Of a stretch of DNA of 64,000 nt, positions 49,585-59,427 are shown piece by piece. Each line of letters begins with the position of its first letter. Position 1 is the first letter of the stretch. The notes under the pieces were generated by a model that did not search any database, was not told the DNA's origin, and saw only the letters and a list, made by a program, of their open reading frames with translations. Source of the DNA: Thermaerobacillus caldiproteolyticus (GTDB lineage Bacteria; Bacillota; Bacilli; Bacillales; Anoxybacillaceae); assembly GCF_013761245.1 (NCBI RefSeq), contig NZ_JACDUT010000009.1, forward strand, positions 1 to 64,000, read 5' to 3'. A program made the position numbers and the translations under genes.

Positions 49585-50525
49585 TCAACTATGGTAATCG
49601 TTAGCGTACCACTTAGGAATTACACAATTGAAATTATCATGATCTTTTATAACATCCAGAGAATATTTTAACAATACCTCGTATTGTTCACGACTTCGTC
49701 CCATCCCCCAGACAAGAGCCGAAACAATATGCATGGCACTGTATAATGCATATAACTCCCAGAACGATTCGTTTAAAACTTGATTTTCATGATAACCATC
49801 AATTATCCCTTTTGTGAACTCAATACTAACTTGTTTTGAGAAAAATCCTAATTTATGTAAATCATGAATTGGGTCACCCCAATCCATTCTTTGGAAATCG
49901 ATAATTCCTGAAAAAGACTTATTATTTATCAAAATATTTGAAGGATGAAAATCATCATGTTGAAACTTGCTAGGTCTACCTTTCATCAAAGTTTCATTCT
50001 TTTTTATATAAGTTTCAAGCGTTTCCTTTATGTTTTCATCTAAATTAATTTTCTTTAATTCCTTCAGGTATTTATCACTCTTTTTTTTCTTAATTGAGTA
50101 CCAAGATGGATAACCTAAAGGTGCTGAAAAGCCTTTAACTCTTTTCCTGCAAGAAAACCCGCAGAATATTGTTCTTTTGCCGTTAAATCTTTTAAGGCGA
50201 CCTCAGCATCAATTTCAGGAAGATATGTAAGTATCATGTAAGCCATATCAATATCTTTTAAAGTACCGAATTCTATTCCTGTTGGTACATAGTTTGAATA
50301 AGTTGCTAATTTATTTATACAGTCAAATTCTTCTTTTCTATTTTGTTTATCTTCAATAGAAAAAAGCCTTAAAAGATACTTATCATCGATTACATATTTT
50401 TTATCATGTGAAAATCCTTTGTTAAGCTCAACAATACGATTTGCATTTCTTAAATATGAGATCTTTTCTTTAATGTAATTATCCAATACATCACTTCCCT
50501 TTGGATTTTGGTTCCATTTTATCAT
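49585..50525 (-). pseudogene. Aminoglycoside-phosphotransferase-like kinase with a frameshift
   Basis: Two frames encode the halves of one APH-family kinase. From ATG 50525 come the N-lobe pieces (GFSHDKKYVIDDKYLLRLF, MAYMILTYLPEIDAE). After about 50130 the frame is lost near FQHL/APLGYPSWYSI. The second frame to 49585 carries the catalytic FQHDDFHPSNIL (Brenner loop) and GIIDFQRMDWGDP (metal motif). One small indel near 50115 would restore a gene of about 310 codons. The substrate is unknown; resistance to a drug cannot be inferred. Confidence 0.65.
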
Positions 50526-51035
50526 TAAATTCCATCTTTGTAGACTTCGAAATCAATTTTTATTCGACTAAACTGCTCGTAGCCATCCATGCCATCTTGG
50601 CACCCCGGAGTAACGAAGAATTTCTATTCTTTCACGTAAGACGCCCATATCGTGCTTACGACACCGGCAAATGATGAAAAGACTAATTTTCAAGAAAGAG
50701 ACATTGCGGCAATCAGTCATCCACTACTCAAGATGATGTATCGTCTACTTATGTGAAAAGAAAAATATCAAGAGTTTAGAGAAGAATGCTACGAACAAAG
50801 ACGATTAGAAGCAAAAAAGAAAAAGGCTGTAAAAAGCCTTCAAAAAATTGTGGTTTCCTAGGTCACAAGAAATCGAATAACACATGGGGAGTTTTTAAAA
50901 GCGATTTTAAGGATTCCCTAATTCCATATGGCCTAAATTTCAGGGCGGCCTTATTGAAAAAGCAAATCCAGTGTTTATAGATGCAAGTTGCAGGGAGTCC
51001 AATATGTCAAACTTTTTACGGCTTAAAAAGTAATG
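50526..51035. other. Transposase-tail debris
   Basis: One plus-strand frame at 50700-50860 reads HPLLKMMYRLL, EYQEFREECYEQRRLEAKK and KKAVKSLQK, resembling the C-terminus of an IS110-type transposase. I see no intact gene here. Confidence 0.3.
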
Positions 51036-51069
51036 AAAAAGCAATGGCTCATTTAAACCATTGCTTTTC
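51036..51069 (-). terminator. Terminator of the LysM-NlpC/P60 gene
   Basis: AAAAGCAATGG and CCATTGCTTTT form a perfect 11-bp stem just past the stop at 51075. Confidence 0.8.
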
Positions 51070-51074
51070 ATAGA

Positions 51075-52163
51075 TTAATTGATTACACGTACGGCTTTCA
51101 CAAAACGTTCTTTCCAATAAGAAGAATTAATCGATACATAAGAAACGCCTTTGGAAGTTGCAGCATTTAACATTTGGCCGTTCCCCGCATAAATTCCAAC
51201 GTGATTGATCGTTCCATTGAAGTCTGTATCAAAGAAGATTAGATCTCCTTTTTGAAGCTGACTTAAAGAAACCGGCGTGCCAACTTGTGATTGTGCTGCT
51301 GAGCTGCGAGGTAAAGAAATTCCAGCCTCACTAAATACCCTCATAGTAAAGGACGAGCAATCAAATGCATCTGTGCGAGATGGACTAGCACCATATAAAT
51401 ATTTAGCACCTAAATATTTTTCACCAATTTGAATTACCCGATCAGCCAAAGAAGAATTCACAGCTTTTGTGTTATTTTCAGAAGATGTGGTAGATGCCGC
51501 TGAAACAAGAGTACGTTCAGAGACTCTTTGATTTGAAGAAGACACTGTTTCTGGTTTAGTTGTTGGTTGTGCGTTCACTGTTTTTTGTGAAGATGGCAGT
51601 GGCTTTTGAACAGGAGCTTCTTTTCCAGCAACTTTAATAGATTGTCCTGCCCGAATAAGATTAGGATTCGTAATTTCCGGATTTAAAGCGAGCAATGAAC
51701 TAACTGTTGTATTAAACATTTTAGCGATGCCAGAAAGAGTATCTCTTTCTTTCACTATGTAATAACCATTAGCACCTGATTCCTTAGTAACAGGAGCTGA
51801 AACCGACCCAGACAAACGAATGGTTTGCCCAACATTAATAAAATTTGGATTAGAAATTTGGGGATTCATCTTTAATAACGCATCAACAGTTGTATTAAAT
51901 TGCTTTGCAATTTTACTTAAAGTATCATTAGCCTTCACTACATATGTATCTTCTTTTTCGTTAACTTTTAATATTTGTCCAGGGAAAATAAGATCAGAAG
52001 TTAAATGATTCATTTGTTTTAATGTTTCTACAGTAGTGCTGTATTTTTTCGATATTTTCCAAAGCGAATCGCCTTTTTGGACGGTATAATTACTAGCAAA
52101 AGCAGTTTGGCCAGCTAATAAGGAACTTATAATTGTACCTGTAAGAATAAATGATTTTTTCAT
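51075..52163 (-). CDS. LysM / NlpC-P60 cell-wall D,L-endopeptidase
   Basis: A 362-residue exported autolysin of the LytF/LytE/CwlS type. A signal peptide (about 1-24, ending AFASNY) is followed by three LysM repeats (roughly 27-70, 74-118, 133-177; each YxVKxxDTLxxIA). A Ser/Thr-rich linker leads to the C-terminal NlpC/P60 domain. Its Cys lies in DAFDCSSFTMRVF and its His in GTINHVGIY. It should cut the gamma-D-Glu to meso-DAP bond in peptidoglycan at cell separation. ATG 52163 has GGGGGGTAC upstream. The gene is single and ends in its own terminator. Confidence 0.9.
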   Translation of the reverse strand: MKKSFILTGTIISSLLAGQTAFASNYTVQKGDSLWKISKKYSTTVETLKQMNHLTSDLIFPGQILKVNEKEDTYVVKANDTLSKIAKQFNTTVDALLKMNPQISNPNFINVGQTIRLSGSVSAPVTKESGANGYYIVKERDTLSGIAKMFNTTVSSLLALNPEITNPNLIRAGQSIKVAGKEAPVQKPLPSSQKTVNAQPTTKPETVSSSNQRVSERTLVSAASTTSSENNTKAVNSSLADRVIQIGEKYLGAKYLYGASPSRTDAFDCSSFTMRVFSEAGISLPRSSAAQSQVGTPVSLSQLQKGDLIFFDTDFNGTINHVGIYAGNGQMLNAATSKGVSYVSINSSYWKERFVKAVRVIN

Positions 52164-52531
52164 TTTGTACCCCCCAGGATGTTGATACTCATTCTATACT
52201 AACGCCAACCATTATATTAAAAAAAAATTGCTGATCTATAACAAAAAGAATAAGAAGTGGTTACAAATATATTACGGTTGCATTACAAGTTAAAAATATT
52301 GTTTTGCTCGCAGTATCTTTTTCTCGTATTATACATTTTAACCAAGAAGAACCTTCACCTTTAAATGAAGCGTAAGTGGCAGATGGATTATAATATAAAG
52401 AAGTGACGTTGGTTTTTGAAAATAGCAATTAAAAGAGAAGGGGCTCTAGTATTATCCCCTACAGGCAGATGGTAAAAAAGAGGACATTTCATATGATGTT
52501 CTTAAGAGTCTACTTGGGAGGGGATTTTTTT

Positions 52532-53494
52532 ATGGCTAAGAAAGGGCAACTCTTTCACTCCTATTCGGAAAATCTTAAATGAAAAGTCGTTCGTTTGAAA
52601 TTGGAGGAGGACTGTACTGGTCTTATCGGCAGCACCGTGAACACTTTGGAATAAAGAATGATGCGCAGATTGCACAATAGGATGAAAAAAAGCTTGAATG
52701 GCGAGTTTTTTTGAAGAGCAATGAGGAGTGTGGAATTGCAAACATTTTTCGGGGGTAGAAAAGAGGAAAGTGTTTATTTGAAAGCGCTAAAAATAGTGAA
52801 CCTGAAAGCGGAAAGGTTTCGTATGAGAAAACATTTACTGGCATGACTACTAAACATTTGGAGGGGGTTCAGAGTCTGGATACAACAAGTAGCGCAAGAG
52901 CGAAAGAACATATATTAACTATTCGTAAGTTACATCTGTACTTTGGATATAAACGAATGACGAGGGCATTATCCAGAGAAGGGATTGTTGTGAATTATAA
53001 GCGTGTGCAGCCTTTAATGAGAGACTAGGTATCAAATCGGTAATTTGCAAGAAACGAAGAGGATCCGTGGTATTTCCCAATGTTCTAAGCCGCGAATTCT
53101 ATGCTGAGAATGTTCGTAATAGATATTATTTATGTGCGCGTTAGAGACACTTTTGCTTACTTGTCTGCGGTGGAAATGGTCGTGTGGGCGGAAATGATCT
53201 TGAATTGGTAGTACATACATTTAAACAACTGGATGGAAAGCCGTTGGGAAGAATGTTCTCCTTCATTTAGATCAAGGGCAAAATTGTATGAAACAGATTC
53301 AAGGAAGACATTTTCGAAAAGGGAAGGGTCATGATTTATGCACGTATCGTGTGTTTAAAGATAGAAAAGTTGCTTTCGTGCGCCAAAAAATGAAGGCTAT
53401 TCAAGAGTATATTCATTTTGACAATCATAGTCGCTTTCAAAAAAAATTGAACAGCCTTTCCCCGATTGAATATCGAGAAAAGGCCGCAGCTTAA
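52532..53494 (+). pseudogene. IS3-family element, OrfA and OrfB wreck
   Basis: OrfA begins MAKKGQLFHSYSENLK and hits a stop, with more OrfA text in other frames. OrfB pieces follow: RAKEHILTIRKLHLYFGYKRM (the HTH-like region before the integrase core), EFYAENVRNRYYLCAR-type text with a D in the core, and KLNSLSPIEYREKAAA at the end. At least six stops or shifts occur. It is a different sequence from the IS3 relic at 15762. Confidence 0.65.
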
Positions 53495-53775
53495 TGTACT
53501 TGACAGGATTGTGTGCACAATTAGGGCCAGAGATACTCTATCGCTGAAATTATATACAATGCCCAATGCAAATTGCCATGAGGAATGCGATCGTGATTTC
53601 CAATTTGGTTTTCGAATCGCAATGTTTGACGAGATGTCCCTTCTTTTAGGGGGAATTATTTGTATAAATTAATCAACTATCTCTGCCAGAAATACCTTAT
53701 ACTGAAGGACAATTTTGGAATATTTCTTTAAAAAGTAAATCACAATTTTGTATTGCGAAAATTCAAAAAAAGGAA

Positions 53776-53789
53776 TGAAAGCGTATACA
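53776..53789 (+). promoter_or_regulatory. Candidate cre site (CcpA) before the PTS regulator
   Basis: TGAAAGCGTATACA matches the Bacillus cre consensus TGWAANCGNTNWCA at 13 of 14 positions. It stands about 50 bp before the start of the PRD regulator, fitting glucose repression of this operon. Confidence 0.55.
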
Positions 53790-53838
53790 TCAGATTATTT
53801 ACTGGTGCTACAATGAACGTAGAGAGAGGAGGGATACA

Positions 53839-55896
53839 GTGATACTAGATGTCAGAAGTAGCCATCTCTTAAGAGAGGTGATGAAGAATCCAAATATTAG
53901 CAGTAAAGAATTAGAGAAGAAATATCAGTTAAGCCGTAGACAGATTGGATACAGTTTTGAAAAAATAAATATATGGTTAAAAAGTAAAAATATACCTGAA
54001 ATTGAACGGACGAATAATGGTTACTTTCTTATCGATAAAAGTTTAAAATCTAGGATTAGTCTTGATGAAGATTTTAGATATGAGAATTTAAGTGAATTAT
54101 CCAAAATGCAACGAGTAAACATGATTTTGCTCATGTTATTAAGCAAAAATGAAGAGCTTTCATTAGCCCATTTTACGAGCGAATTAAAAGTAAGCAAAAA
54201 TACTGTAATGGATGACTTGAAAAAAGTAAAGAAAATAGCTGATGATTCTGGTCTTGAGTTTCGGTACTCACGAAAACATGGCTATTTAATAGAAGGAAAA
54301 GAGTTCAACATTCGCAAGTTACTGATATCCACAATAGACAAGATTTTGAAAATGGATCAAGGAACCGAACGAGTAAGACGAATTGCTCAGTTATCAGATG
54401 AAGAAATAATGGAATTTAGAAGAAAGATTGAACAAGTGGAAAAATCATTAAATTTGAAGTTTACCGATGAAAAGATTGAGATCATGCCTTATATTTTAAT
54501 TCTGATTTTAAGAAGAATTAGGCAAGGAATGCAAATTGGCTCATTTTATATCAATTATAAAGAAATTTCGGATACAAAAGAATATTTGGCTACTGAGGAA
54601 ATTCTTCATGATTTTAAAGATGTTCCAGAAGAAGAACGTCTCTTTATCACACTGCATCTACTCACAACGAATGTACATTGGTCAGAAGGGTTAACAGAGG
54701 AAACGATTCCAAATTTAGTGCAAGCGCTGGACGAAATGCTTGTACTTTTTGAAAAAAATACATGCATTTTTTTGAAAGATAGAGATCAGCTGCTTCATAA
54801 GTTGCTTCTTCATATGAAGCCAGCATATTACCGGATTAAGTATCACTTAACAGAAGCTAACGATATGTATGAAATAGTTAGCCAGGATTTTAAAGAGCTT
54901 CATCATTTAGTGAAAAAGTCTATTCAACCGTTGATTGACTTAATTGGATGTGATATCCCAGAAAGCGAAGTCGTTTACTTAACGATGTTAATCGGGGGAT
55001 GGCTTACACGGCAAGGGGAAAATATAAGTAAAAGAATGAAAGCAGTAGTCGTTTGTCCTAAAGGAGTCTCCATTTCCCGATTGATGTTCAGTACACTAAG
55101 AGAATTGTTTCCAGAGTTTATCTTTCTGGACTCATTATCAATTAGGGAATTCCAAGAATATTCAATGGATTACGACATTGTCTTTGCGCCAGTATTTTTA
55201 GAAACCAAGAAAAAATTTTTTCTCGTGAATTCCTTTCTCGGATACGAAGAGAAAAAAAGATTACGCAAACAAGTCATGCTCGAATTATATGGATATGTGC
55301 CAAATGAATTAAACATAGAGGATATATTGGAAATTGTCGAAAAGCATTGTGTGATCAAGGATAGAAAAAATTTATCAAAACAGTTATTGGAGTACATTAA
55401 TCAAAATCAGACAGCGGAGTTTAGCTATGATCTTAACACAAAAAATCCAAATTTATATGAATTAATAACGCCTTCGATGATTAGTTTGCGCCACTCGGTG
55501 AATTCTTGGGAGGAAGCGATTGAACTTGCATCACAGCCGTTATTAAAGAGTAATAGTATCACAAAACATTATATAGAAGCCATGATTCAGCGCTGTCACT
55601 ATGATCCATATATTGTCATTGGCCCGAATACAGCTATTCCTCATGCCGCACCAGATGAAGGAGTAAACGAGATTTCAATGAGTTTGCTCCGGTTAAGGAA
55701 AGGAGTAACCTTTGCGGCGGATTATTCGATTCAGTTAGTGATTATTATCGCAGCGCTAGATAAAGATCGTCATCTTCGTGCCCTTACGCAGTTAATGAGG
55801 TTAGTAAGGAATGATCAAGATCGTCAGCAAATAATAAATGCAAAATCTGTTTATGAGATACATGAAATCATCAAAAAATATGCAGTTGATCAATAA
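53839..55896 (+). CDS. PRD-type PTS operon activator (LicR/MtlR-like)
   Basis: A 685-residue transcription activator. Residues 1-120 carry two helix-turn-helix units (NISSKELEKKYQLSRRQIGYSF and HFTSELKVSKNTVMDDL). PRD1 and PRD2 (about 190-390) hold phosphorylatable His residues. An EIIB-like domain follows with Cys406 in VVVCPKG, then a C-terminal EIIA-like domain with His602 in NTAIPHAAP. PTS phosphorylation should tune it so that the operon is switched on when the substrate is transported. GAGAGGAGGG lies before GTG 53839. It is the first gene of a run of seven plus-strand genes with short gaps. Confidence 0.85.
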   Translation: MILDVRSSHLLREVMKNPNISSKELEKKYQLSRRQIGYSFEKINIWLKSKNIPEIERTNNGYFLIDKSLKSRISLDEDFRYENLSELSKMQRVNMILLMLLSKNEELSLAHFTSELKVSKNTVMDDLKKVKKIADDSGLEFRYSRKHGYLIEGKEFNIRKLLISTIDKILKMDQGTERVRRIAQLSDEEIMEFRRKIEQVEKSLNLKFTDEKIEIMPYILILILRRIRQGMQIGSFYINYKEISDTKEYLATEEILHDFKDVPEEERLFITLHLLTTNVHWSEGLTEETIPNLVQALDEMLVLFEKNTCIFLKDRDQLLHKLLLHMKPAYYRIKYHLTEANDMYEIVSQDFKELHHLVKKSIQPLIDLIGCDIPESEVVYLTMLIGGWLTRQGENISKRMKAVVVCPKGVSISRLMFSTLRELFPEFIFLDSLSIREFQEYSMDYDIVFAPVFLETKKKFFLVNSFLGYEEKKRLRKQVMLELYGYVPNELNIEDILEIVEKHCVIKDRKNLSKQLLEYINQNQTAEFSYDLNTKNPNLYELITPSMISLRHSVNSWEEAIELASQPLLKSNSITKHYIEAMIQRCHYDPYIVIGPNTAIPHAAPDEGVNEISMSLLRLRKGVTFAADYSIQLVIIIAALDKDRHLRALTQLMRLVRNDQDRQQIINAKSVYEIHEIIKKYAVDQ

Positions 55897-55927
55897 TGCG
55901 CGTTTGAACATATCGAGGTGAAAATAG

Positions 55928-56389
55928 GTGTGTGAAATATACTTTGATGAATCATTAATTTTAAAGGATATAGATGTAAATAGTAGAGAAGAATTGTTAA
56001 GAACAATGGCTACCAATCTGTTTAGAAAAGGATTAGTAAAAAAAAGCTTTATCGAAGCCGTTATTGAAAGAGAAAAAACGTTTGCTACTGGTCTACCGAC
56101 AAATAGCGTTTCTGTTGCTATTCCTCATACAGATTCAGAGCATGTAAATAAAAAAGCAATAAGTGTAGCGGTGTTAAAAGAACCAGTGAATTTTGGGGTT
56201 ATGGGAGAGATGAACGTAGAAATTCCTGTTCAAATCGTATTTATGCTTGCCATCGATAAGAAAGACTCTCATCTCGTTCTTCTTCAGAAACTAATGGAAA
56301 TATTTCGAAACGCAGAGGAATTGCAGTTCCTAATAGAAGAAAATAAGACAAACATAAAAAAACGCTTAGCTAACCATTTACAAATATGA
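55928..56389 (+). CDS. gatA: PTS galactitol-type EIIA
   Basis: A 153-residue phosphocarrier. His67 in SVAIPHTDSEHV is the phosphorylation site of the fructose/galactitol EIIA class. It passes phosphate from HPr to EIIB. GTG 55928 (V-C-E) follows GAGGTGAAAA and there is no better ATG. It lies 31 bp after the regulator stop. Confidence 0.85.
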   Translation: MCEIYFDESLILKDIDVNSREELLRTMATNLFRKGLVKKSFIEAVIEREKTFATGLPTNSVSVAIPHTDSEHVNKKAISVAVLKEPVNFGVMGEMNVEIPVQIVFMLAIDKKDSHLVLLQKLMEIFRNAEELQFLIEENKTNIKKRLANHLQI

Positions 56390-56406
56390 TAAAAGGGGAG
56401 ATTAAC

Positions 56407-56691
56407 ATGAAGAAAAAACAAGTATTAGTAGCATGCGGAGCAGGGATCGCTACATCTACAATTGTGAATAAGGCAATAGAAGAGATTTGCAAAGAAAACA
56501 ATATTGAATGTGACATTGTGCAAATTAAAATTACTGAAGTAGGTTCATATGTTGATACAGCCGATCTATTAGTTAGCACAACGATTGTTCAAAAGGAATA
56601 CCCGTTCCCGGTCATCAATGCACGAGCGTTTTTAACGGGAATTGGACTAGATGAAGTAAAAAAGAAAATATTGGAACAATTAAAAAGATAA
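56407..56691 (+). CDS. gatB: PTS galactitol-type EIIB
   Basis: A 94-residue EIIB beginning MKKKQVLVACGAGIATST, where Cys10 is the phosphorylated residue and the following GAGIATST loop holds the phosphate. It hands phosphate to the sugar alcohol bound at EIIC. AAAAGGGGAGA precedes ATG 56407. Confidence 0.88.
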   Translation: MKKKQVLVACGAGIATSTIVNKAIEEICKENNIECDIVQIKITEVGSYVDTADLLVSTTIVQKEYPFPVINARAFLTGIGLDEVKKKILEQLKR

Positions 56692-56773
56692 TCCAAATCA
56701 ATTTGGCATAACAAAATTTGGATTTCGCGATTTCCTTGTGGAATCCAAAAGTTAATCTTCGGAGGGATTTAAA

Positions 56774-58036
56774 ATGAAGGAGTTTGTTCATGCGTTGCAA
56801 GCATTTTTAGGGTTAGGCGCAACTGTTATTTTGCCCATTGCTATTTTCTTACTTGGTTTGCTATTTGGGCAAAAACCTGGAAAAGCTTTTAGAGCAGGTT
56901 TAACGATAGGTGTAGCATTTGTTGGAATTTTTTTAGTGGTAGATTTACTTGTAAGCAACTTAGGTCCAGCGGCCCAGGGGATGGTTAAGAGATTCGGAAT
57001 TCACTTGCATGTCATTGATGTTGGCTGGCCGGCAGCAGCTTCTATTTCGTGGGCTTCTCCAATCGCAGCATTTATTATACCGCTCGGATTGTTAGTAAAT
57101 GTTTTAATGCTGATCACCAAAACAACGAAAACGATGAACGTGGATATTTGGAACTTTTGGCATTATACGTTCATGGGGGCCATTGTTTACGCTTTATCAG
57201 GCAGTATCATTCAAGGGCTAATTGCCGCACTTTTATTTCAAATTGTATGTTTAAAAATTGCTGATTGGACAGCTCCGATGTTGGAGAATTACTTTGGATT
57301 GCCAGGAATATCTGTTGCTACCGGAAGTACGGTTTCTTATGCCGTTCTTGGAATTCCGCTGGTGAAATTGATGCAAAAGATTCCTGTCATTAAAAATTTA
57401 AACGCAGATCCTGAAACAATCCAGAAAAGATTCGGAATATTCGGAGAACCGATTTTTATGGGGCTTATTCTTGGTTTAGCTTTAGGTTTACTTGCCGGTT
57501 ATTCCGTTGGCGATACGATTAAAATTGGTATGTCAATGGCAGCGGTTATGGTTCTTATGCCTAGAATGGTGAAAATTTTAATGGAGGGGCTTATGCCTAT
57601 TTCAGAATCAGCACGTGAATTACTACAGAAGAAATTTGGTGCTCAAAACATTTATATCGGGCTTGATGCGGCTGTTGCGATTGGTCATCCAGCCGTTATT
57701 TCAACAGCGTTAATTCTTGTTCCAATAACAGTGGTTTTAGCTGTAATCTTACCAGGTAATAATGTGCTTCCATTCGGTGACTTAGCAACAATTCCTTTTA
57801 TTGTCGCATTTATAGTCGGTGCTTCCCGAGGAAATATTGTCCATTCTGTGATTATTGGTACCGTTATGATTGCTTTATCACTTTACATGGCCACAGATCT
57901 TGCGAATCTTCATACACAGATGGCTATTGATGCTAAATTCCATATGCCTGAAGGAGCAAGCAAAATATCTAGTATCGACCAAGGTGGCAACTTAATTAAT
58001 TATGTAATCTATAAGTTTTTTGCCTTAATAAACTAA
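56774..58036 (+). CDS. gatC: PTS galactitol-type EIIC permease
   Basis: A 420-residue membrane subunit with about nine segments. The FLGLGATVILPIAIFLLGLLFG start and the middle region fit the GatC (SgcC) family, which moves galactitol or related polyols in while phosphorylating them. GGAGGGA precedes ATG 56774. The true substrate may be another polyol or pentitol. Confidence 0.87.
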   Translation: MKEFVHALQAFLGLGATVILPIAIFLLGLLFGQKPGKAFRAGLTIGVAFVGIFLVVDLLVSNLGPAAQGMVKRFGIHLHVIDVGWPAAASISWASPIAAFIIPLGLLVNVLMLITKTTKTMNVDIWNFWHYTFMGAIVYALSGSIIQGLIAALLFQIVCLKIADWTAPMLENYFGLPGISVATGSTVSYAVLGIPLVKLMQKIPVIKNLNADPETIQKRFGIFGEPIFMGLILGLALGLLAGYSVGDTIKIGMSMAAVMVLMPRMVKILMEGLMPISESARELLQKKFGAQNIYIGLDAAVAIGHPAVISTALILVPITVVLAVILPGNNVLPFGDLATIPFIVAFIVGASRGNIVHSVIIGTVMIALSLYMATDLANLHTQMAIDAKFHMPEGASKISSIDQGGNLINYVIYKFFALIN

Positions 58037-58077
58037 TCTTTTTCATTGTATATCAAAAATTGGGAGGAAGGAGTAAA

Positions 58078-59109
58078 ATGAAAGCTTTAGTCAAAAAAGA
58101 ACTAGGATTTGGAAATTTAGAAATTGTAGATGTGGAAGAACCGAGCGTAGGCAAAGACCAAGTCAAAATATTAGTGAAATATAGTGGGATATGTGGCACC
58201 GATATTCATACGTATGAAGGACATTATAAAGTGAAGGCACCTGTTATTTTAGGGCATGAGTTTTCTGGGGAAATAGTAGAAGTCGGTAAAAATGTAACAG
58301 AATTTAAACCAGGAGACAGAGTGACGTCAGAAACGACGTTCTACATTTGTGGAAAATGCATTTACTGCCGTTCAGGAGATTACAATTTATGTAGCAGCCG
58401 AAAAGGATTAGGCACGCAGCAAAATGGCAGCTTTGCTAAGTATGTCATTGCTAGAAAAGAAAGCATTCATAAGCTTCCTGAACAAGTAGATTATGTATCT
58501 GCTGCTATGACTGAGCCGCTTGCATGTGCGTATCATGCGGTTGCGAAAGCGATCATTAAGGAAGGAGATGTTGTTGTTGTTTTAGGTCCTGGACCAATTG
58601 GGTTGCTTACGGCTCAAATCGTAAAAACGTATGGAGCGACCGTTATCATTACTGGATTGTCTACTGATCAACTTCGTCTAGAAAAGGCGAAAGAATTAGG
58701 AATTGATTATGCTGTTAATATTCAGGAAGAAGACATAAGCAGTATCGTAAAAAGCTTAACAGATGGGTACGGTGCTGATGTTGTTTTTGAGTGCACAGGG
58801 GCTATTTCAGCGGTGAATATGGGGTTAGATTTGTTGAAAAAGAAAGGGCAATTTATTCAGGTAGGTATTTTTGCAAAATCTGAGATTTCTATTGACTCAG
58901 AAAAGATTATTCAAAAAGAAATCATGATGGTCGGATCGAGAAGCCAGAAACCGAGTGACTGGGAACCAGTATTAGCGTTAATGAATGAAAAGAGAGTAAA
59001 TGCAAAAGCGCTTGTTACTCATCAATTTAATATTTCCCAATGGGATGAAGCATACAAGGCAATTAAAAGTGGAGAAGCTATCAAAGTGTTGTTAACACCT
59101 ATCGATTAA
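58078..59109 (+). CDS. Zinc-dependent alcohol dehydrogenase (polyol/threonine type)
   Basis: A 343-residue medium-chain dehydrogenase. Catalytic zinc ligands are in ICGTDIH and GHEFSGE. Four Cys in CGKCIYCRSGDYNLC bind the structural zinc and GPGPIGLLTAQ is the NAD motif. It resembles sorbitol and L-threonine dehydrogenases. ATG 58078 follows GGGAGGAAGGAG; the earlier ATG 58060 has no homology. As one of two such enzymes here, it may act on a second polyol phosphate or on the next intermediate. Confidence 0.85.
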   Translation: MKALVKKELGFGNLEIVDVEEPSVGKDQVKILVKYSGICGTDIHTYEGHYKVKAPVILGHEFSGEIVEVGKNVTEFKPGDRVTSETTFYICGKCIYCRSGDYNLCSSRKGLGTQQNGSFAKYVIARKESIHKLPEQVDYVSAAMTEPLACAYHAVAKAIIKEGDVVVVLGPGPIGLLTAQIVKTYGATVIITGLSTDQLRLEKAKELGIDYAVNIQEEDISSIVKSLTDGYGADVVFECTGAISAVNMGLDLLKKKGQFIQVGIFAKSEISIDSEKIIQKEIMMVGSRSQKPSDWEPVLALMNEKRVNAKALVTHQFNISQWDEAYKAIKSGEAIKVLLTPID

Positions 59110-59211
59110 TGTAAATAACAGTAGCGTCTTAATGAAAGCTAAAGAGATATGCAAAAATAACATTTTATAGCTGTCCAGGAGTTAAATGAGAATGAAAGGC
59201 GGGCGGCATTT

Positions 59212-59406
59212 ATGGTTGAAAAGATTCTTGATGTTGTACTTGGACCGTATGGGAGAATGATGGGGGATTTTTATGTTCAGCATCAGATGTTGACTAATAC
59301 TATTGTTGTAGGTTTAGCATTAGCCTCTAAATTTTATTTAAAACACAAAAAGATATCTACCCAGCCAAATCTTTCTGTTGAGACTGCAGGAGGTAATGAA
59401 CGCTAA
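59212..59406 (+). CDS. Small single-segment membrane protein of the PTS operon
   Basis: A 64-residue protein with one hydrophobic stretch (NTIVVGLALASKFYL) and a polar tail. I do not recognise it. It lies between two dehydrogenase genes of the operon and has AAAGGCGGGCGG upstream, so it is likely translated. It may aid membrane docking, but that is speculation. Confidence 0.6.
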   Translation: MVEKILDVVLGPYGRMMGDFYVQHQMLTNTIVVGLALASKFYLKHKKISTQPNLSVETAGGNER

Positions 59407-59427
59407 ACAGAAAGGATGTAAAAGGTA

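Noticed and set aside
52780-52810. TGAAAGCGCT as a cre site
   Set aside because: It lies within the IS3 wreck, matches only in part and controls no gene.
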